Positions 11,958 through 13,551 of a stretch of 13,551 nucleotides of DNA are shown here, piece by piece. The stretch spans positions 1 through 13,551 of the forward strand of contig NZ_JBMGQR010000097.1 of the NCBI RefSeq assembly GCF_049059935.1, read 5' to 3'. The position numbers and the translations under genes were made by a program. Source of the stretch: JAURVT01 sp049059935 (GTDB taxonomy: Bacteria; Actinomycetota; Actinomycetes; Propionibacteriales; Nocardioidaceae). Below the pieces are notes generated by a model. That model worked only from the letters and a program-made list of their open reading frames with translations. It was not told where the DNA came from and did no database searches. How positions within the stretch are numbered: the first letter of the stretch is position 1; each line of letters starts with the position of its first letter.

Positions 11958-13551
11958 GTGCGTCTCGCGCCCGTCCTCACCCGTTCCTGCGCCGGCGCCG
12001 TCACGGTGCTGCTGGCCGCAGGACTGCTCTCGGCACCGACGGTCGCCGAGCCGCGACCCGCACCCACCCGCGACACCGGCCTCTCGCGCCACGTCGACCC
12101 GCTGATCGGCTCGGCCAACGGCGGCAACACCTACCCCGGTGCCGTGCGCCCGTTCGGGATGCTGTCGTGGAGCCCCACCACCACCCGCGGCGACCAGACC
12201 GACACCGGCGCGGCCAACGGGTACGCCTACGACGCCACCCGCGTCCGCGGCTTCAGCCTCACGCACGTCAACGGCGCCGGGTGCGCGCCCGGCGCGGCGG
12301 GCGACGTCCCGATCATGCCGTTCGTGGGCGACGTGACCTCCTCGCCCACCGCGGACTCCTCCGACGAGGTGTACGCCTCCGACTTCTCCCACGACGACGA
12401 GACCGCCGAGGCGGGGCGCTACCGCGTCGGCCTGGCCAACGGCGCCACCGCCGACCTCACGGCCACCACGCGCACGGGCGTCGGCGAGTTCACCTTCCCG
12501 CGCGGCAAGGCCGCGAACCTGCTGTTCCGCACGTCCAACTCGCTCAACGGCAGCGAGGACGCCGACATCCGCATCGACGCCCGCACCCGCACCGTCACCG
12601 GCTCGGTGCTCACCGGCGGGTTCTGCGGACGCCGCGCCACGGGCAACGGCAGCAACCGCGTCAGCTACTACCGGTTGCACTTCGTGGCGACGTTCGACCG
12701 TGCCTTCAGCCAGGTGGGCACCTGGGAGGACGACCGGCTGATGCCCGGCGCGACCACCTCGTCGGGCGGCGAGGGCTACCTGACGGGTGCGGACCGCAGG
12801 GGACGCGGATCGGGCGGCTGGGTCGGCTTCGACACCCGACGTGACGGCGACGTCGGCATGCGGGTGGGCATCTCGTACACCAGCCTCGCGGGCGCGAGGA
12901 AGAACCTGGCGGCCGAGACGACCCGTCGCTCCACCGTCGACGGCGTGGCCCGGGACGCCCGTCGCGCCTGGGACCGCGCGCTCGCGAGCATCGAGGTGGA
13001 CGGCGGCGACCCCGACCGTCGCACCGCGTTCTACACCGCGCTGTACCACGCGTACCTGCAGCCCAACATCAGCAACGACGTCGACGGCCGCTACCTCGGC
13101 GCCGACCAGGAGGTGCACCGGCTGCCCCGCGGCCAGAGGGCGCAGTACGGCAACTTCTCGGGCTGGGACCAGTACCGGGCGCACACCCAGCTGCTCGCCC
13201 TGCTCGAGCCCCAGGTGGCGGGCGACTTCGCGCAGTCCCTGTTCAACCTGGCTCGCCAGAACGGCGGCGTGTGGGACCGCTGGGTGCACGTCAACGGCCC
13301 CACGCACGTCATGACTGGCGACCCGTCGGCGCCGACGCTCGCGGGGTTCCACGCGCTCGGGGTGCGCAACTTCGACGTCGAGGGCGCGTTCGACTCCCTC
13401 GTCCGGCAGGCGACCGTGCCCAACCCCGCCGGTCTGTCGGAGTCCGGCTGCCCCGGCCAGTGCGTCGGCCAGCGGCCGAACCTCGCGGAGTACCTGCGCC
13501 TGCACTACGCGCCGCAGGACGACTGCCGCTGCTGGGGCGGTGCCGCCGAGA
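11958..13551 (+). CDS. Secreted GH92 family glycosyl hydrolase (alpha-mannosidase-like), 3' end cut by the window
   Basis: The frame opens at a GTG preceded by GGAG and five C residues and is still open at the last base, giving 531 visible residues. A signal peptide covers about residues 1-30 (MRLAPVLTR, then a hydrophobic run ending APTVA). GH92 blocks follow in order: VDPLIGSANGGNTYPGAVRPFGMLSWSP near the mature N-terminus, GYAYDATRVRGFSLTHVNGAGC, a beta-sandwich stretch, then FSGWDQYRAHTQLLALL (400-416) and HVMTGDPSAPTLAGFHALG of the helical (alpha/alpha)6 domain. GH92 enzymes are Ca2+-dependent exo-alpha-mannosidases of about 700 or more residues; the general acid/base residues probably lie beyond the window. 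It would act outside the cell on mannose-containing glycans. Linkage specificity cannot be judged. Confidence 0.93.
   Translation, partial: MRLAPVLTRSCAGAVTVLLAAGLLSAPTVAEPRPAPTRDTGLSRHVDPLIGSANGGNTYPGAVRPFGMLSWSPTTTRGDQTDTGAANGYAYDATRVRGFSLTHVNGAGCAPGAAGDVPIMPFVGDVTSSPTADSSDEVYASDFSHDDETAEAGRYRVGLANGATADLTATTRTGVGEFTFPRGKAANLLFRTSNSLNGSEDADIRIDARTRTVTGSVLTGGFCGRRATGNGSNRVSYYRLHFVATFDRAFSQVGTWEDDRLMPGATTSSGGEGYLTGADRRGRGSGGWVGFDTRRDGDVGMRVGISYTSLAGARKNLAAETTRRSTVDGVARDARRAWDRALASIEVDGGDPDRRTAFYTALYHAYLQPNISNDVDGRYLGADQEVHRLPRGQRAQYGNFSGWDQYRAHTQLLALLEPQVAGDFAQSLFNLARQNGGVWDRWVHVNGPTHVMTGDPSAPTLAGFHALGVRNFDVEGAFDSLVRQATVPNPAGLSESGCPGQCVGQRPNLAEYLRLHYAPQDDCRCWGGAAE

Noticed and set aside
10614..13505. 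A very long open frame on the minus strand opposite the protease and GH92 genes
   Set aside because: Its translation is an Arg/Gly/Ala/Val-rich sequence with no recognisable family, typical of the antisense of high-GC codons. The plus strand carries a metzincin and a GH92 enzyme with clear motifs.

Overview
The window is about 13.5 kb of very GC-rich DNA with dense genes, frequent GTG starts, 4-nt start/stop overlaps and several apparently leaderless genes. This points to a high-GC actinobacterium. The gene set (DUF1800/DUF1501 pair, secreted GH92 and GH114 enzymes, matrixin-like protease, type III polyketide synthase operon) would suit Nocardioidaceae or a relative, but that placement is inferred from impression, not from a tree.

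Layout. (1) 1-3194, plus strand: the 3' part of a DUF1800 gene, a Tat-exported DUF1501 partner, and a small 2H phosphoesterase of the 2'-5' RNA ligase type. (2) 3195-3333: a convergent intergenic region almost filled by an 88-bp in-register inverted repeat. (3) 3334-5258, minus strand: a geranylgeranyl-reductase-family flavoprotein and a UbiA prenyltransferase, translationally coupled. (4) 5259-5300: a 42-bp divergent region with two back-to-back -10 boxes. (5) 5301-8538, plus strand: a tight operon of type III polyketide synthase, isoprenylcysteine-carboxyl-methyltransferase-like membrane protein, FAD oxidoreductase and type 1 isopentenyl-diphosphate isomerase. (6) 8548-10725: a secreted GH114-like protein, an orphan MerR-type DNA-binding protein and two VOC (glyoxalase fold) proteins. 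(7) 10726-13551: a secreted matrixin-like zinc metalloprotease and the 5' part of a secreted GH92 alpha-mannosidase-like gene that runs off the window.

The most interesting unit is 3334-8538. The order type III PKS, methyltransferase, flavoprotein matches the logic of srsABC of Streptomyces griseus, which makes methylated, oxidised phenolic lipids/quinones. Here the cassette is joined to an isoprenoid half: an IPP isomerase within the operon, and a UbiA prenyltransferase plus GG-reductase divergently transcribed from the same 42-bp region. The inference is a pathway to a prenylated polyketide quinone or similar membrane lipid, perhaps with a saturated side chain. No product can be read from sequence alone.

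The flanks are mostly cell-surface or secreted functions. No tRNA, rRNA, CRISPR array, insertion sequence or integrase was found. All intergenic gaps are shorter than 150 bp and each is described below.
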